Assembly (NCBI GenBank): GCA_024276495.1 | Contig: JAJRXC010000084.1 | Span: 1 to 36,803 of the forward strand | Direction of reading: 5' to 3' | DNA length: 36,803 bases | DNA from: Actinomycetes bacterium | GTDB lineage: Bacteria > Actinomycetota > Acidimicrobiia > Acidimicrobiales > Aldehydirespiratoraceae | Shown: in pieces, positions 29,192-36,461 of the stretch | Layout: every line of letters begins with the position of its first letter | Position numbering within the stretch: the first letter of the stretch is position 1 | Program-made: the position numbers and the translations under genes | Notes under the pieces: generated by a model | Database searches by the model: none | The model's input: the letters and a program-made list of their open reading frames with translations, nothing else | What the model was told of the DNA's origin: nothing

Positions 29192-29383
29192 TCAGACGCC
29201 GAGATCGCGAAGGTTCTTCTCGTCGGCTTTCGAGACGATCGCCGGTTGGCGGAGCTGACGCTTGCGCTTCGGGCTCTTCTTCTCGAGGATGTGGTTCTTG
29301 TTTTGGTGCCGGCGCTTGAGCTTGCCGGTTCCGGTGCGCTTGAACCGCTTGGCCGCGCCCCGGTGGGTCTTCATCTTTGGCAT
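29192..29383 (-). CDS. rpmI: 50S ribosomal protein L35
   Basis: A 63-residue basic protein of the large subunit, starting [15 protein letters not shown] with the typical [19 protein letters not shown] core. The short gene is embedded in a longer open frame whose upstream part is not coding. AGGA lies 8 bases before the ATG. In the 59-base gap after infC a hairpin CCGCCG/CGGCGG (about 29402-29417) could adjust translation or processing. Confidence 0.97.
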   Translation of the reverse strand: MPKMKTHRGAAKRFKRTGTGKLKRRHQNKNHILEKKSPKRKRQLRQPAIVSKADEKNLRDLGV

Positions 29384-29442
29384 CTGTTCGTTCCTACTGT
29401 CACGGCCGCCGAGAGCGGCGGACCCGACGCACGTGGGCGTCG

Positions 29443-30060
29443 CTACTCGGATGTGTCTGTGTCTACTTCTGCGGCGTGTGCTTGTGCGGCGGCCGCCTCG
29501 GCCGCATCCTTTTGCTTCTGCTTCTCGTAGCGGGCCTGCGCCTGCTTGTCGGGGGCGAGAACCATGATCATGTTGCGACCGTCCTGGCGGGGATGGAACT
29601 CCACCTTTCCGACATGGACGACCGTGTCGGCCACCCGGTCGAGGATCCTGCGGCCGAGCTCGGGATGTTGCATCTCCCGACCCCGGAACATGATCGTGAC
29701 CTTGACCTTGTGACCGTCGCTGAGAAACTCCTCGACCTTGCGGGTCTTGGTGTCGAAATCGCCCGGCCCGATCTTGGGCCGGTACTTCATCTCCTTGACG
29801 GCCAGGTTCGAGGACTTCTTCTTGGACTCCTTGGCCCGTTGGTTGGCCTCGTACTTGAACTTGCTGTAGTCCATGATCCGACAGACCGGCGGGTTCGCCT
29901 GATCGGCGACCTCGACCAGGTCGAGGCCGGACGCCCGGGCGATGTTCATCGCTTCGGGAAGAGGCTTGATGCCGATCTGTTCGCCGTCTTGTCCGACGAG
30001 TCGAACTTCTCGGGCGCGGATCCGATCGTTGATCCTTGGCTCGTTGCTTGGCGGTGCTAT
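29443..30060 (-). CDS. infC: Translation initiation factor IF-3, probable ATA start
   Basis: Binds the 30S subunit, keeps the subunits apart and proofreads the start codon and initiator tRNA. The protein has the N-domain starting at EPRINDRIR, the linker with [18 protein letters not shown], and the C-domain with [13 protein letters not shown] and [12 protein letters not shown], plus an Ala/Gln-rich tail. I place the start at ATA (30060-30058) because GAGGAG lies 9 bases upstream and the family begins just before EPRIND; this gives 205 residues. An in-frame ATG at 30114 has no ribosome-binding site. infC uses rare starts (ATT, ATC, ATA) in many bacteria, which lets IF-3 limit its own synthesis. 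Confidence 0.93.
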   Translation of the reverse strand: MAPPSNEPRINDRIRAREVRLVGQDGEQIGIKPLPEAMNIARASGLDLVEVADQANPPVCRIMDYSKFKYEANQRAKESKKKSSNLAVKEMKYRPKIGPGDFDTKTRKVEEFLSDGHKVKVTIMFRGREMQHPELGRRILDRVADTVVHVGKVEFHPRQDGRNMIMVLAPDKQAQARYEKQKQKDAAEAAAAQAHAAEVDTDTSE

Positions 30061-30069
30061 CGCCCTGTA

Positions 30070-30075
30070 CTCCTC
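30070..30075 (-). promoter_or_regulatory. Ribosome-binding site deciding the infC start
   Basis: GAGGAG on the minus strand, complementary to the 16S 3' end seen at the left edge of this window. It is 9 bases from the ATA codon at 30060 and lies inside the frame if the ATG at 30114 were used, so it supports the rare start. Confidence 0.6.
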
Positions 30076-30130
30076 GTGAGCACGGAACCTCCGTTGGTTG
30101 GCGGGAATGTCCATTCGTGTCGGGCGGGCC

Positions 30131-30168
30131 CAAAACGAAACTGCGGACGTCGGGAAGCCGACGTCCGC
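30131..30168 (-). terminator. Terminator-like hairpin in the infC leader (possible attenuator)
   Basis: GCGGACGTCGG and CCGACGTCCGC form a perfect 11-bp stem with a 4-base loop (30143-30168). On the minus strand it is followed by AGTTTCGTTTTG, a broken T-run, about 70 bases before the proposed infC start. It could end transcription early and so control infC-rpmI-rplT, as L20-dependent leaders do in Bacillus, although the sequence does not resemble that leader. It could also end a transcript coming from elsewhere on the minus strand, but the upstream gene is divergent. Confidence 0.55.
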
Positions 30169-30281
30169 GATTCCATCGAAGAGATGGTGCCGTGTGGTCG
30201 ACCTGGACGCATCGGTGGCGTCCGAAGATGCCGGATGGCCAGGTGGAGGAAGACCCCCGCTTGCCGTTCAGTTGTGCCCGT

Positions 30282-30287
30282 TAGGGT
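30282..30287 (+). promoter_or_regulatory. -10 box of the DUF1844-like gene, leaderless type
   Basis: TAGGGT lies 7 bases before the ATG at 30295, the same hexamer as at argC. A TTGCC about 15-16 bases upstream could be the -35 region. Confidence 0.5.
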
Positions 30288-30294
30288 ATCAGCC

Positions 30295-30777
30295 ATGAGT
30301 TCTCTCTGGACACCCGGCGGCGAACACCCCGTCAACCCGGACCCATCACCACCGTCACCTGACGGGTCGACCACCGGCGCGCCGGCAGCCGACCCGAGCC
30401 TCGACGACGAGATCGCGGCTGCCCTCCCCGATGGGGTGCGGCTCGACGATCTCAGTCCCGAGGAACGGGCCCGGGCCGAGGAGATGGTTCGGGAGATGGC
30501 CGATGCCAGGGTCCGACTGCTGGAGACGCCGGCGGCCATGATCGTGGCGAATCACGGCATGGGCCTCTACGAGCTGGCCGCCCTGCACCTCTCCCAGGAG
30601 CGGCCCGACTTCGCGCAGGCCACCGTCGCGATCGATGCCCTCAGCGCGATCGTCGACACCCTCGAAGGTCGCCTCGGCGAGGCCGAACCGACGTTGCGCG
30701 AGACGCGTGACCAACTCCGCTTGGTGTTCGTCCAGCTCAAGAATCAGTCGGCCCCCGACGAGACCGACGGCGAATAG
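30295..30777 (+). CDS. DUF1844-like protein
   Basis: A 160-residue cytoplasmic protein. The first 45 residues are Pro/Ser/Asp-rich and probably disordered; a helical domain follows, with ETPAAMIVANHGMGLYELAA and QATVAIDALSAIVDTLEGR, which resembles the DUF1844 family. No function is known. It stands divergent from infC, an arrangement I recall from other Actinobacteria, so a link to translation is possible but unproven. A longer open frame reaches back through the infC region in this frame; the ATG at 30295 is chosen for the -10 box 7 bases upstream and the change in composition. Confidence 0.82.
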   Translation: MSSLWTPGGEHPVNPDPSPPSPDGSTTGAPAADPSLDDEIAAALPDGVRLDDLSPEERARAEEMVREMADARVRLLETPAAMIVANHGMGLYELAALHLSQERPDFAQATVAIDALSAIVDTLEGRLGEAEPTLRETRDQLRLVFVQLKNQSAPDETDGE

Positions 30778-30778
30778 C

Positions 30779-31576
30779 TCAGCGCGCGACCAACACCGCG
30801 CCGACGGCGACCGCCACGGCGCCGACGACGAGCCGTCGGGTGACCGTGCGCCGCACGAGGAACAGCCCGAACAGGATCGAGGTCCCCCGCAGCGTCGCCA
30901 CGTTGGTCGCGTCGGCCCGTCGATAGGCCAACAGGATCAGCGCGTAGGCGGTGGTGGCGAACAGGCCGATCTTCAGACCCGGACGCAGTGATGCCCTGAC
31001 TCGCGCGAGCGAAGGCCGTTGCAGGCCGACCACGACCACAACGGCGACGATGGACGCGCCGGCGAAGTAGCCGAGCTCTCCGGTTCGTTCGACGCCGCGG
31101 GCATCGAGCAGCGTGTAGCTCGCGATGAACATCCCGGTGACCGCCGCCATCAGGATCGCGGATCGTTCGCGCCGCCCCCATGCCACCCCACCGATCACCG
31201 CGAGACCGATGGCGACGGAGAACGCACCGACCACCGTGGAGGCCGACGGCGTCTGGTCGAGCAGCCAGATTCCGATCAGCGCCACCACGAGGGGCGCGGT
31301 CCCGCGGGCCAGCGGGTAGGTGGTGGCCAGACCGCCTCGGGCGTAGGCCCGCGACAAGAAGGTGATGTAGCCGCCGTGGGCGATCCCGCTGAGCACCATG
31401 AACCCGATGACCTCCGTCGGTGGATCGGCGATCAGCCAGGGGGAGAGCAGCACGACACCATGGGCGTAGGCGACGGCGAGCTCGACGACCCGGTCGTCGC
31501 CATCGTTGCTGCGGGCGTTCCATGTTGCGTGCAGAAACGCCGACCCGAGCACGAGGACGATCGAGAGTCCGGTCAT
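30779..31576 (-). CDS. EamA-type (DMT superfamily) membrane transporter
   Basis: Integral membrane protein of 265 residues with about ten hydrophobic helices arranged as two EamA repeats, beginning LSIVLVLGSAFLHATWNARS; the typical GGYITFLSRAYARGGLATTY segment ends the first half. DMT carriers export amino acids, nucleotide derivatives or other metabolites; the substrate here cannot be inferred. It is last in the hisG transcript, starting 3 bases after the cold-shock-like gene, and its stop is 1 base from that of the convergent DUF1844-like gene. Confidence 0.88.
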   Translation of the reverse strand: MTGLSIVLVLGSAFLHATWNARSNDGDDRVVELAVAYAHGVVLLSPWLIADPPTEVIGFMVLSGIAHGGYITFLSRAYARGGLATTYPLARGTAPLVVALIGIWLLDQTPSASTVVGAFSVAIGLAVIGGVAWGRRERSAILMAAVTGMFIASYTLLDARGVERTGELGYFAGASIVAVVVVVGLQRPSLARVRASLRPGLKIGLFATTAYALILLAYRRADATNVATLRGTSILFGLFLVRRTVTRRLVVGAVAVAVGAVLVAR

Positions 31577-31579
31577 GTC

Positions 31580-31801
31580 TCAGCCGGGTTGCACGTCGCG
31601 GGCCTCCCACCGCCCGAGGTGACCGGGCCGGAGCACGAACGCGACGTCGGTCCCGTCGTCGATGTGTCGAGAGCCGTCGGCGATGGCGGTGCAGTGGAAG
31701 AACCACACCCCGTCGCCGTCGGTGACGGTTCCGTACCCGGCCGCGTCGTCGTAGTCGATGACCCGTCCGTGGCGTCGCGCGCCCGACGAGTGTGCGTTCA
31801 C
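31580..31801 (-). CDS. Cold-shock-domain-like small protein
   Basis: A 73-residue protein made of one OB-type cold-shock-like domain: GRVIDYDDAAGYGTV corresponds to the RNP1 region and VWFFHCTAIADGSRHID to RNP2. The aromatic residues that stack on nucleic acid in CspA are partly replaced, so RNA or DNA binding is likely but not certain. The GTG start overlaps the hisG stop by four bases (GTGA), so it is coupled to a histidine-synthesis gene. The longer open frame upstream belongs to the wrong frame of hisG. Confidence 0.85.
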   Translation of the reverse strand: MNAHSSGARRHGRVIDYDDAAGYGTVTDGDGVWFFHCTAIADGSRHIDDGTDVAFVLRPGHLGRWEARDVQPG

Positions 31802-32673
31802 GGGACGATCTTCGCGATGGGGAGCTCGACGATGTCGGTGGCGCCGCCGTCTCGCAGGGCGGGGATCAAGATGTTGATCTCGTTCTTCGGGACGACCGTC
31901 TCCACCGCGTAGCCGGCGCCGCGGAACAGCTCGTTGACCGTGGGCGCCTTCATCGACGGCAGCAGATCGATCACCGCGTCGAGTCGCGGTGCCGGGACGT
32001 TCATCTTCACGAGGACCTTGCCCCGGGCGTCGAGCACTCCCTGCAGGAGCGTGTGGATCTGTCGCATCGCGTGGGCCTTGTCGGGATCGGCGCCGGCCGT
32101 GGGGTTGGCGATGAGCTCGGTGTACGACGTGAGCAACGTGTCGATGATCCGCAGTCCTGCCGCCTTCAGGGCGCGGCCGGTCTCGGTGATGTCGACGACG
32201 ACATCGACGATGTCGGGGATCTTGGCCTCGGTCGCGCCATAGCTCAGCCGCAGATCTGCGTCGATGCCGGCGTCCTCGAGAAACCGGCGGGTGATCTCCG
32301 GGTACTCGGTCGAGACCCGCACGCCGCTCGGAAGGTCGGCGACGGACCGCCACGGGGAATCGCCGGCGACCGCCATCACGATCCGGACCGGCTTGGCGGT
32401 CGCTTTGGAGTATCGCAGCTCCCCGAGGGCCTCGACCGCGCTTCCCGTCTCCTCGATCCAGTCTCGACCGGTGATGCCGAGATCGAAGAGTCCGTCGGCG
32501 ACATAGGTGGGGATCTCCTGGGGCCGGAGGATCCGCACCGACTCGATCCGCGGGTCGGCGATGGTCGCCTTGTACGCCACCGCCGACGAGCGTTCGACGG
32601 GGAGGTCGGCGGCCTCGAAGAGCTCCATGGTGGCCTTCTCGAGAGAGCCCTTGGGCAACACCAGTTTCAGCAC
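31798..32673 (-). CDS. hisG: ATP phosphoribosyltransferase, long form
   Basis: First step of histidine synthesis: joins ATP and PRPP. The 291-residue product starts with LKLVLPKGSLEKATMELF, has the PRPP loop in DVVVDITETGRALKAAGL, and a C-terminal ACT-like regulatory domain (about 215-291) that mediates histidine feedback in the long form. The GTG at 32673 follows AAAGGA by 6 bases; an upstream start at 32778 would add a stretch inside mogA. hisE, often adjacent, is not here. Confidence 0.96.
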   Translation of the reverse strand: MLKLVLPKGSLEKATMELFEAADLPVERSSAVAYKATIADPRIESVRILRPQEIPTYVADGLFDLGITGRDWIEETGSAVEALGELRYSKATAKPVRIVMAVAGDSPWRSVADLPSGVRVSTEYPEITRRFLEDAGIDADLRLSYGATEAKIPDIVDVVVDITETGRALKAAGLRIIDTLLTSYTELIANPTAGADPDKAHAMRQIHTLLQGVLDARGKVLVKMNVPAPRLDAVIDLLPSMKAPTVNELFRGAGYAVETVVPKNEINILIPALRDGGATDIVELPIAKIVP

Positions 32674-32704
32674 GATCGTTCCTTTGCGGAGAGGCCGACG
32701 ACGA

Positions 32705-32710
32705 AGGTTA
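32705..32710 (-). promoter_or_regulatory. Candidate -10 box of hisG
   Basis: TAACCT on the minus strand overlaps the mogA stop codon and lies 31 bases before the hisG GTG, which would leave a leader of about 24 bases with a ribosome-binding site. Confidence 0.35.
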
Positions 32711-33244
32711 TCGGCCGGTCGCGGGTGCGTCGGTGCCGGGATGGGGGTCGGCGTTGTCGACGAGCAGTCGCACGGCATGCGCCAACACGTCGAGCACGGC
32801 GTCGATGGTCTCGACGCAGCCCTTCGACGATCCGGGCGTGTTGACGATCAGGACGGTCCCTCTGGTTCCGGCGACGGCCCTGCTCAGACGACCCAGGGGG
32901 CTCACGAGCCGCATGGCCTCGGCGAGGCCGGGGGCCTCCCGGTCGATCACCGATCGGGTGCCCTCCGGGGTGCGGTCCCGCGGCCCGAATCCGGTGCCTC
33001 CGGTGGTGACGAGGAGCCCGTGGAAGCCGTCGCTCAGCTCGGACAGCGCCTCGGCGACCGGTTCGGCTCCGTCCTCGGTGACGGCGCGCCCGACGACATC
33101 CCATCCTGCGGCCCGGAGGTGCGCCTCGAGAATCGGCCCGGATGTGTCGTCGCGGGTTCCGTGGACGACCCCATCGGAAACCGTGAGGATCTTCGCGAGC
33201 AGCGGGGCCTTGTCGTCCGTCGGATGATCGTGTGCGTGGGCCAT
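32708..33244 (-). CDS. Molybdopterin adenylyltransferase, MogA/MoaB family
   Basis: Activates molybdopterin with ATP during molybdenum cofactor synthesis. The 178-residue product contains the MoCF signatures LLVTTGGTGFGPRDRTPEGT and NTPGSSKGCVETID, and starts SDGVVHGTRDDTSGP after a short His/Asp-rich N-terminus. MogA and MoaB are close homologues, so I leave the symbol open. The ATG follows TATCGT by 6 bases and the gene lies 22 bases after rsmB, so it has its own promoter. No other Moco gene is in the window. Confidence 0.9.
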   Translation of the reverse strand: MAHAHDHPTDDKAPLLAKILTVSDGVVHGTRDDTSGPILEAHLRAAGWDVVGRAVTEDGAEPVAEALSELSDGFHGLLVTTGGTGFGPRDRTPEGTRSVIDREAPGLAEAMRLVSPLGRLSRAVAGTRGTVLIVNTPGSSKGCVETIDAVLDVLAHAVRLLVDNADPHPGTDAPATGR

Positions 33245-33250
33245 GGTGAG

Positions 33251-33256
33251 ACGATA
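33251..33256 (-). promoter_or_regulatory. -10 box of the mogA-like gene, leaderless type
   Basis: TATCGT, the same hexamer as at tyrS, lies 6 bases before the ATG at 33244, in the 22-base gap after rsmB. Confidence 0.5.
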
Positions 33257-33266
33257 CCGAGCGGGC

Positions 33267-34415
33267 TCACCGGCGCTCGAAGATCGCCCGACACATCCCG
33301 TCGTGGTTCTCCCCCGGCTCGAGGATCTCGACGCTGTCACCGAACGTCCGCCATCGGGTTCCCGACTCGGTCGCCGGTACGAAGCCATGGGCCGTGAGCG
33401 AGTCGGCACAGGCCGCGATGACCTCGACCGACTCCCGTCGGGTGAGGGTGCAGACGCTGTAGACGAGGGTGCCTCCGGGGCGAACGAGGGGAAGAGCTGC
33501 GTGCAACAGCCGCTCCTGGAGCTCGCCGAGCGACTCGATGTCGGCCGGGCTGATCCTCCAACGGGCGTCGGGGCGGCGGCGCAGGGCGCCCAGCCCGGAA
33601 CACGGGGCGTCGACGAGCACCGCGTCGAACGACTCGGGCGCGAACGGAGGGCGGGTTCCGTCGGCCCGAAGCGCGATCACCCCGGTCGCCCCCAGGCCTT
33701 CGATGTTCTCGGTCACCAGTCCCAGCCGGCTCGCCCGGAGATCGGCGGCGATCACGACTGCACCTCGGCTCGCGATCTCGGTCGCCTTTCCTCCCGGAGC
33801 GGCGCAGACATCGAGGACCCGGCGACCCGGCGACGACGGAACCGACGCGGCGATGTGGCGCGAGCTCTCGTCTTGCACATAGCCGTCGTCGCGCCGCTGC
33901 ACCGCCGCCGGTCGATTCATGACCTCCAGCGCGGCACGCGCCGCGTCGTCTCCCAGCTCGCTCGCCAGGCGGCTGACCATCCAGTCGGGGTAGCTGAGCT
34001 CGACTGCCTCCGAGGGGTAGGCGATTCCGGCGGCCGCGGCGGCCGCGACCTTGCGGAGGACGGCGTTGACCATTCCCCGGAACCGTTTCGGTGTGGCCGA
34101 CACCGTCGCCGACACCGCGGCATGGGGAGGAGTTCCCATCTCGATCAGCTGATGGGCCCCGATGCGAAGCGCCGCCCTCGCGCTCGACGGCGGATCCTGC
34201 ACCAGGAACCGGTCGACGACATGGTCGAGTGCCCGTTTTCGACGGGTCGAGCCGTAGACGAGCTCGGTGGCGAACGCCTTGTCCCGAGCCTCGAGATCGG
34301 TCTCGGCGAGCATCTTCGGCAACACGACGTTCGCATAGGCGGCGCCGTCTTCGATGCGCACGATCGCGTCGATCGCGACCCTGCGGGCGTCGGCGAGGCG
34401 GGTCGGGGTGGTCAT
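33267..34415 (-). CDS. rsmB: 16S rRNA (cytosine-C5) methyltransferase RsmB-like
   Basis: Methylates C967 (E. coli numbering) of 16S rRNA. The 382-residue product has an N-terminal NusB-like RNA-binding domain (about 5-140) and a methyltransferase domain with the SAM loop CAAPGGK (204-210), the general-acid/base cysteine in DAPCSG (C272) and the nucleophilic cysteine in SVCTL (C322). Between NRPA (168-171) and GYVQDESS (179-186) the usual subdomain of some 50 residues is almost absent, so the protein is shorter than the E. coli form (about 430). The ATG overlaps the fmt stop by one base; a GTG one codon earlier is possible. Confidence 0.92.
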   Translation of the reverse strand: MTTPTRLADARRVAIDAIVRIEDGAAYANVVLPKMLAETDLEARDKAFATELVYGSTRRKRALDHVVDRFLVQDPPSSARAALRIGAHQLIEMGTPPHAAVSATVSATPKRFRGMVNAVLRKVAAAAAAGIAYPSEAVELSYPDWMVSRLASELGDDAARAALEVMNRPAAVQRRDDGYVQDESSRHIAASVPSSPGRRVLDVCAAPGGKATEIASRGAVVIAADLRASRLGLVTENIEGLGATGVIALRADGTRPPFAPESFDAVLVDAPCSGLGALRRRPDARWRISPADIESLGELQERLLHAALPLVRPGGTLVYSVCTLTRRESVEVIAACADSLTAHGFVPATESGTRWRTFGDSVEILEPGENHDGMCRAIFERR

Positions 34416-35296
34416 CACACGAGGGTGTCGTCGGGACCGGGGCGGGCACCGTTGCGCCAGGCCTCGGCCGGTTGGCGGGCCTTCCCCTCGGGCTGGACCA
34501 CGACGAGCTCGATGGCCCCGTCGCCGGTCGCGACCGTCAACCCGTCGATGGTGCCGGGGCGGCCGGTCCCGTCGACCACCGCCGTGCGATGGATCTTCAG
34601 GCGTCGGTCTCGAAAGGTCGTCCAGGCCCCGCCCACCCTGACCTGGCGGTGAATGTCGATCGCCGGACGGGTCCAGTCGATCCGACGCTCGTCCGGCGTG
34701 ATCTTGGCGGCGTGGACGGGTTCGCCGACCTGGGCGACGGGGTCGCCGAGCCCGTCGGCGAGCGCACCCAGGAGTTGCCCGGTGCCGATCTCGACGAGTC
34801 GGGCCCGGAGCTCGTCGAGCGTCTCGTCGTCGTCGATCTCCACGACCGTGCGTCGGTAGATCCCGCCGGTGTCGAGCCCTTCTTCGACCGCCATGAGACA
34901 GACCCCGGTCTCCCGGTCGCCGGCGAGAATGGCTCGCTCGACCGGCGCGGCCCCGCGCCAGCGGGGCAGCAGCGAGAAGTGGAGGTTGACCATGGCCAGC
35001 CGGTCCAGCGTGGACGGAGGAATGATCCGGCCGTAGGCGACGACGACGCCGAGGTCGAGGTCGATCGAGTCGAGGTCGGTCAGATCGTCGGTGACGGGCA
35101 GCCCCCGCGCCTCGGCCGCGGCCTTGACCGGGCTCGGCTGTCGCGCGCCGCCTCGGCCCCGGCGGGTGTCGGGGCGGCTGACCACGATCGGAATCTCGTA
35201 CCCGGCCTCGACGAGGGCGACCAGGGGCGCGACGGCCAGGTCCGGGGTGCCCAGATACGCGAGCCGCCGGATCTCCGCCGGAGGCGGGATCGTCAC
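34415..35296 (-). CDS. fmt: Methionyl-tRNA formyltransferase
   Basis: Formylates initiator Met-tRNA using 10-formyltetrahydrofolate. The 293-residue protein has the catalytic set N104, H106 and D142 in NLHFSLLPRWRGAAP and GLDTGGIY, and a C-terminal OB-like tRNA-binding domain (about 205-293). It starts with GTG overlapping the def stop by four bases (GTGA). def-fmt-rsmB is a common bacterial gene group joining the addition and removal of the formyl group. Confidence 0.96.
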   Translation of the reverse strand: MTIPPPAEIRRLAYLGTPDLAVAPLVALVEAGYEIPIVVSRPDTRRGRGGARQPSPVKAAAEARGLPVTDDLTDLDSIDLDLGVVVAYGRIIPPSTLDRLAMVNLHFSLLPRWRGAAPVERAILAGDRETGVCLMAVEEGLDTGGIYRRTVVEIDDDETLDELRARLVEIGTGQLLGALADGLGDPVAQVGEPVHAAKITPDERRIDWTRPAIDIHRQVRVGGAWTTFRDRRLKIHRTAVVDGTGRPGTIDGLTVATGDGAIELVVVQPEGKARQPAEAWRNGARPGPDDTLV

Positions 35297-35823
35297 AGCA
35301 GGGTCAGCCCGCCGCCGTCGGGGCGGGGGCCTCCGACACCGAGTTGCAGGTCGCGAATCGTCTTCAGGGCGATCTTGCGGGTGTCGGCGTCGAGACGTTC
35401 GATCAGCAAGGTGCCGTCGAGATGGTCCATCTCGTGTTGGAAGAGGCGGGCCTCGAGCTCATCGGCCTCGACCGACACCTCGTTGCCGTCGAGATCGCGG
35501 CCGACGATGTGGACCATCTTGGGTCGAACGATCTCCCACGAGAGACCGGGCACGGACAGACAGCCCTCTTCGAAGACCCATTCACCGTCGCTCTCGACGA
35601 TCTCGGGATTGACGATCGCTTCGGGACCGGGGCCGACATCCCAGACGAACAGCCGCTTTTGCACGCCGACCTGAGGGGCGGCCAGCCCCATGCCCGGTGC
35701 CTCGTACATCGTCTCGAGCATGTCGTCGACGAGCCGAACGAGGGCCCCGTCGATGTCGGTGACCTCCCGGGCGGTCTGGCGGAGAACCGGATCCCCGATG
35801 AGGCGAATGTCGTAACCGGCCAT
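35293..35823 (-). CDS. def: Peptide deformylase
   Basis: Metalloenzyme that removes the formyl group from new proteins. The 176-residue product has all three motifs: GLAAPQVG (46-53), EEGCLSVPG (85-93; C88 is a metal ligand) and QHEMDHLDG (129-137; H130 and H134 bind the metal, E131 catalyses). The ATG is 6 bases after TAACCT, so the def-fmt-rsmB mRNA is probably leaderless. Divergent from the RsmC-like gene. Confidence 0.97.
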   Translation of the reverse strand: MAGYDIRLIGDPVLRQTAREVTDIDGALVRLVDDMLETMYEAPGMGLAAPQVGVQKRLFVWDVGPGPEAIVNPEIVESDGEWVFEEGCLSVPGLSWEIVRPKMVHIVGRDLDGNEVSVEADELEARLFQHEMDHLDGTLLIERLDADTRKIALKTIRDLQLGVGGPRPDGGGLTLL

Positions 35824-35829
35824 TCGTGC

Positions 35830-35835
35830 AGGTTA
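35830..35835 (-). promoter_or_regulatory. -10 box of def, leaderless type
   Basis: TAACCT on the minus strand ends 6 bases before the def ATG. It overlaps by two bases the -10 box of the divergent gene. Confidence 0.5.
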
Positions 35836-35839
35836 CCGT
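35834..35839 (+). promoter_or_regulatory. -10 box of the RsmC-like gene, leaderless type
   Basis: TACCGT on the plus strand ends 7 bases before the GTG at 35847. It shares two bases with the def -10 box, so polymerase can probably not occupy both at once. Confidence 0.45.
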
Positions 35840-35846
35840 CCACGCG

Positions 35847-36461
35847 GTGAGCGACGGTCACTACTTCGACGACGACCCGGGCCGCGGGTCCGATCCGTCA
35901 CCGGTCGAGATCAACCTGCCCGACGTGGCGCTGGTCCTGACCGCCGATCGTGGGGTGTTCTCGTCCGGGCGTCTCGATCCAGGAACCAAGCTCTTGTTGT
36001 CGGAGGCACCACCGGTCTCCGGCTCGCCCACCGTGCTCGATCTGGGCTGTGGCTGGGGGCCGATCGCCTGTGTCACCGCCCGGCGGGCACCGGACGCCGT
36101 CGTGTGGGCGATCGACGTCAACTCCAGAGCCCGGACCCTCACCGAGGACAACGCGTCGTCGATCGGAGCGAGCGAACAGGTCATGGTCGCAGCCCCCGAC
36201 GACGTCCCCTCCGACCTCACCTTCGACCGCATCCTGTCGAATCCCCCGATTCGGATCGGCAAGGCGGCGCTTCACGATCTGCTGCTCCGGTGGTTGCGGC
36301 GGCTCTCGCCCGGCGGCGTCGCCCATCTCGTCGTGCAGAAGCACCTGGGGAGCGACTCGCTGGCAAGATGGCTCGACGGCCGGGGATTCGCGACGACGCG
36401 GCTGGTGAGTCGGGCCGGCTATCGCGTCCTCGAAGTCCGTCCCCGAGGAGAGAACCCATGA
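35847..36461 (+). CDS. RsmC-like class I methyltransferase (MTS domain)
   Basis: Predicted SAM-dependent RNA guanine-N2 methyltransferase, related to the catalytic half of RsmC/RsmD-type enzymes. The 204-residue product begins SDGHYFDDDPG, has the segment LTADRGVFSSGRLDPGTK, SAM motif I LDLGCGWGPIA and the catalytic NPPI in SNPPIRIGK. It is about 60% the length of E. coli RsmC and lacks the inactive N-terminal duplicate. The GTG at 35847 is preferred over an in-frame GTG at 35826 because the latter is only 2 bases from the divergent def start. It overlaps the next gene by four bases. Confidence 0.87.
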   Translation: MSDGHYFDDDPGRGSDPSPVEINLPDVALVLTADRGVFSSGRLDPGTKLLLSEAPPVSGSPTVLDLGCGWGPIACVTARRAPDAVVWAIDVNSRARTLTEDNASSIGASEQVMVAAPDDVPSDLTFDRILSNPPIRIGKAALHDLLLRWLRRLSPGGVAHLVVQKHLGSDSLARWLDGRGFATTRLVSRAGYRVLEVRPRGENP

